Assembly (NCBI RefSeq): GCF_900302475.1
Contig: NZ_OMOQ01000001.1
Span: 248,001 to 312,000 of the forward strand
DNA from: Defluviimonas aquaemixtae
Lineage (GTDB): Bacteria; Pseudomonadota; Alphaproteobacteria; Rhodobacterales; Rhodobacteraceae
Reading direction: 5' to 3'
Length of the DNA: 64,000 nucleotides
The position numbers and the translations under genes were made by a program. Shown in pieces: positions 61,414 through 64,000 of this stretch. How positions within the stretch are numbered: the first letter of the stretch is position 1; every line of letters starts with the position of its first letter. Below the pieces are notes generated by a model. That model saw only the letters and a program-made list of their open reading frames with translations, searched no databases and was not told the origin of the DNA.

Positions 61414-62181
61414 TTGGGCGCCGTCGTCGATATCCTGATGTACCACTCGATCTCGGATCGTGGCGGGGCGACGTCGATCGCGCCGAAGGTCTTCGCGGCG
61501 CAGATGGCTGCGATCGCCGAAGCTGACGTACCGGTGATCACGCTCGACGACTATCTCGCAGCCCGCGGCGGACGGCGCGAACTTGCGCCGCATTCGGTAA
61601 TCCTGACCTTCGACGACGGCTTTCAGGATTTCGCCGATGCCGCCTGGCCCGTGATGGCTGGCCACGGCTTCCGGCCGATCGTCTACCTGCCGACGAGCTA
61701 TGTCGGCGGTAGCGAGGCATGGCGCGGGATCGCCGATCCCCCTCGCGCGCTCATGGGTTGGGGGACTATCCGGGATCTCGCGCGTGAAGGCGTCGTTTTC
61801 GGCAGCCACACGGTGAGCCACGCTGAGCTCGATGCGCTCGGCCGCGACGCGCTTACGGCGGAACTCGACCGGTCCAGCGCCGCGATTGAGGACCGTCTCG
61901 GCGTCGCTCCCCGGCATTTCGCGCCGCCCTACGGCATCGCCGGCAGCACTGCCCGCGCGGAGATCGCAAAGCGCTACAAGACATCAGTGGGAACGCGGCT
62001 CGGCCGGGCGGGCGTTGCCTCTGACCCTTTTGCTCTGCCGCGTCTGGAGATGTTCTATTTCACCGATCCCGCGCGCTGGCGGGCGCACTTGGCGGGGCGA
62101 GGGCACGCCTATCTGGCGGCGCGGCGGGGGCTTCGCGCCGTCAAGGGTGCGATGATGAAGCCCTGGGCGGGCCTGTCATGA
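61414..62181 (+). CDS. Polysaccharide deacetylase (NodB-like)
   Basis: A 255-residue carbohydrate esterase 4 domain. It has [12 protein letters not shown], the metal/catalytic motif [16 protein letters not shown] (TFDDG), and [13 protein letters not shown] with the two His of the HxxxH motif, plus an APPYG segment. It removes N- or O-acetyl groups from polysaccharides. Starts with TTG three bases after the previous stop with AGGACTGA ahead. No signal peptide, so it may act on a cytoplasmic or membrane-linked intermediate. Confidence 0.88.
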   Translation: MGAVVDILMYHSISDRGGATSIAPKVFAAQMAAIAEADVPVITLDDYLAARGGRRELAPHSVILTFDDGFQDFADAAWPVMAGHGFRPIVYLPTSYVGGSEAWRGIADPPRALMGWGTIRDLAREGVVFGSHTVSHAELDALGRDALTAELDRSSAAIEDRLGVAPRHFAPPYGIAGSTARAEIAKRYKTSVGTRLGRAGVASDPFALPRLEMFYFTDPARWRAHLAGRGHAYLAARRGLRAVKGAMMKPWAGLS

Positions 62182-62212
62182 GGACGGCGCGCAATGTTCG
62201 GGGCCGAGACGC

Positions 62213-63682
62213 ATGACGATCGGCAACAAGTTCATCAAGGGTGTGGCCTGGATGGCCGCAGGCGGCTGGACGGAGCAGGCGATCAACTTCGTCGTCTTTG
62301 TAACCATGGCGTCGCTGCTTGGTCCCGAGCTTTACGGCCTTCTGTCGATGGCGGCGGTTTTCATCGTGCTCGCCGAAGCCTTGGTGCGCGAAAGCGTCTC
62401 GGAATACCTCATCGCCGCGCGTGATCCCAAGGAAGAGGACTACAACGCCACATTCTGGTTGACGGCCGTGCTGGGGCTGCTGCTTGCGCTTGTCCTCTGG
62501 GCGGCCTCCGGGGGAATTGCCGCCATATACGGGCATGAGATCGTGGCGGGCCTTATCCGCGGGCTTTCGGTGACTGTACTCCTGATCGCATTCACCGCCG
62601 TGCCTGTTGCCATACTGCGTCGCGAATTCAACTTCCGCGTCCTGTCGCTCAGGGCAATTGCGGGCGTCGCCGTCGGCGGCGCAGTTGGAATCACCATGGC
62701 GCTGACCGGCTGGGGTGTCTGGAGTTTCGTCGGCCAGTGGATTGCGATGATTTCCACGAATGTCGTCTTGGCCTGGACGGCGGTGGAATGGCGGCCCGGC
62801 CTAAAGACTACGCGAGATCACATACGAAGGGCAGGCGCGTTTGGCGCACAAGTGCTCGGCCTGCGCATGGCCGAACTCGCCGTCGTTCAGATGCCGACGC
62901 TTCTGATCGGGGCGACGCTGGGGCCTTTGGCAACGGGGCTCTACTCCGTATCCTGGCGCTTGGTGGAGACGCTGACCTTTCTGATCTCCACACCCTTGCG
63001 CATGGTTTCGCAGCCAGCCTTCGCCGCCGTGACACGGGAAGGGGGACGGGCGGGGGACCTACTACTCGACATCGCGCGGCTGACGGGCGTCATCGCCTTC
63101 CCGTTCTTCATCGGGCTCGCGGTGGTGGCCGAACCGGTGCTACGGCTTTTCTTCGGCAGCGAATGGCTTGGCGCAGCGCCCGTTCTGTCCGTGATGGCGT
63201 TCCTCGGGCTCTATTTGTCGGTCGCGATGGTTCAGCAAAGCTTCTGTCTCGCGGCGGGGAAGGCGGGGGAGATTACGCTTCTGACCTGGGCGAACGTCGC
63301 GCTCGGCGCGGTCTTGATGCTGATCGCCGCGCGCTGGGGACTTGTCGCGATCACGGCGGCTTTCGTCGCGGCGCATTACATCCTGTGGATATTCCGGTAC
63401 CGGCTGGTGGCGCGGCTGGGTGAGATGGAGGTGGCGCCTCTCATCACCTGCAACCTGCTGCCCGCGATGGCCACGGCCACGATGGCGGCCGTCGTCATAT
63501 TGGTGCACCGGGCGCTTGCGGGCATGCCGTTGGTCATCGATGTCGTTCTGTCCATCCTTACCGGGGTGCTGGTTTTCGCTGCGATCACGCTGCTCCTCAT
63601 GCGCGACCGGCTTAAGCTCTTGCGGTCCTACATCGCGCCGGGCGGGGCGGCGTCAGTGGCGGATGAGGGCGGAGCCGTATGA
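62213..63682 (+). CDS. Lipopolysaccharide/oligosaccharide flippase (Wzx-like MOP superfamily)
   Basis: A 489-residue inner-membrane protein with about 12-14 helices, starting MTIGNKFIKGVAWMAAGGWTEQAI, the typical start of polysaccharide flippases. Charged residues in helices and the RVLSLRAIAGVAVGGAVGI and FCLAAGKAGEITLLTWAN segments match the PST family. It would flip the lipid-linked repeat unit. Its end overlaps the next glycosyltransferase start by ATGA. Confidence 0.9.
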   Translation: MTIGNKFIKGVAWMAAGGWTEQAINFVVFVTMASLLGPELYGLLSMAAVFIVLAEALVRESVSEYLIAARDPKEEDYNATFWLTAVLGLLLALVLWAASGGIAAIYGHEIVAGLIRGLSVTVLLIAFTAVPVAILRREFNFRVLSLRAIAGVAVGGAVGITMALTGWGVWSFVGQWIAMISTNVVLAWTAVEWRPGLKTTRDHIRRAGAFGAQVLGLRMAELAVVQMPTLLIGATLGPLATGLYSVSWRLVETLTFLISTPLRMVSQPAFAAVTREGGRAGDLLLDIARLTGVIAFPFFIGLAVVAEPVLRLFFGSEWLGAAPVLSVMAFLGLYLSVAMVQQSFCLAAGKAGEITLLTWANVALGAVLMLIAARWGLVAITAAFVAAHYILWIFRYRLVARLGEMEVAPLITCNLLPAMATATMAAVVILVHRALAGMPLVIDVVLSILTGVLVFAAITLLLMRDRLKLLRSYIAPGGAASVADEGGAV

Positions 63683-64000
63683 GATCGCTCAACATCGTCA
63701 TGTTCACGACATTTTACCCGCCCTATTCCTTCGGCGGCGACGCGATGGGCGTGCAGCGCATGGCGCGTGCCCTCGTCGCCCGAGGCCACGATGTGACGGT
63801 CGTGCACGACGAGGACAGTTATCTGATACTTGGCGGCAAGCCTGCCGCATCCGAGCCGATGCCCGACGGCGTCAGGCGCATTGGGCTGAGAAGTCGCCAT
63901 GGTCTTCTGTCGAATCTTCTCACTCAGCAGCTCGGCCGGCCGTTCGTGCATGCGCCGCGCATCCGAGAAATCCTCGGCGAGCGGAATCCCGACATCCTGT
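63679..64000 (+). CDS. Glycosyltransferase family 4-like, partial
   Basis: The N-terminal 107 residues of a glycosyltransferase cut off by the window end. LNIVMFTTFYPPYSFGGDAMGVQRMARALVARGHDVTVVHD is the classical GT4 N-terminal fold with the G-G loop and acceptor-binding region. The donor domain lies outside the window. The start overlaps the flippase stop by ATGA. Confidence 0.85.
   Translation, partial: MRSLNIVMFTTFYPPYSFGGDAMGVQRMARALVARGHDVTVVHDEDSYLILGGKPAASEPMPDGVRRIGLRSRHGLLSNLLTQQLGRPFVHAPRIREILGERNPDIL

Overview
The window is a high-GC chromosomal segment, densely packed with short intergenic gaps and many 4-base ATGA/GTGA gene overlaps. Gene content points to an alphaproteobacterium of the Rhodobacterales (Roseobacter/Rhodobacter type): ftsY with an EamA transporter and a YciB/IspZ-type septation protein, a tesA/ybbA/ybbP block, a single-polypeptide glycine dehydrogenase behind a tandem glycine riboswitch, and a SelD carrying an N-terminal flavoprotein domain. 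The assignment is by gene families and order, not by a database search. I see no phage, insertion sequence, CRISPR array or replication origin.

Layout: 0-7.5 kb holds ftsY, an MgtC-family membrane protein, an EamA transporter, the septation protein, the tesA esterase and the divergent YbbA/YbbP ABC transporter. 7.5-14.4 kb is a minus-strand block that reads, in transcription order, ABC ATPase, large FtsX-type permease, HlyD-type adaptor, then a Cu(+) P-type ATPase. An FNR-like box lies upstream of the first gene. 14.6-21.9 kb contains an L,D-transpeptidase, the selenium pair mnmH/selD, a UDP-glucuronate epimerase, tRNA-Met(CAU), a DUF1801-like protein, a PfkB sugar kinase and a small metallopeptidase. 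22-29.5 kb has gltX, a PEP-mutase family enzyme, a gamma-glutamylcyclotransferase and riboswitch-gcvT-gcvH-gcvP. 29.6-36.6 kb has a sulfotransferase, tRNA-Ala(CGC), a HAD phosphatase, an inositol monophosphatase and a ferric-type ABC importer. 37.3-43.4 kb has a DEAD-box RNA helicase and an RND efflux pump with its adaptor.

44-49.4 kb is the most interesting accessory module. A LysR regulator is divergent from four tightly coupled genes: aldehyde dehydrogenase, a renal-dipeptidase (M19) homologue that appears to have lost three metal ligands, a 557-residue protein I cannot assign, and a DUF3726-like protein. Two palindromes sit in the 89-bp divergent promoter region. I read this as an uncharacterised catabolic pathway with an aldehyde intermediate.

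49.4-64 kb is a surface-polysaccharide locus. A minus-strand operon (rfbC-rfbB-acyltransferase-rfbD-rfbA, every junction a 4-base overlap) makes dTDP-L-rhamnose. Divergent from it, a long plus-strand operon starts with UDP-xylose synthase and continues with a polytopic membrane protein, two family-2 glycosyltransferases, an LPG-synthase-like membrane protein, an FAD oxidoreductase, a polysaccharide deacetylase, a Wzx-type flippase and a GT4-like glycosyltransferase cut by the window end. These genes would supply activated sugars, transfer them to lipid carriers, trim acyl groups and flip the product across the inner membrane.
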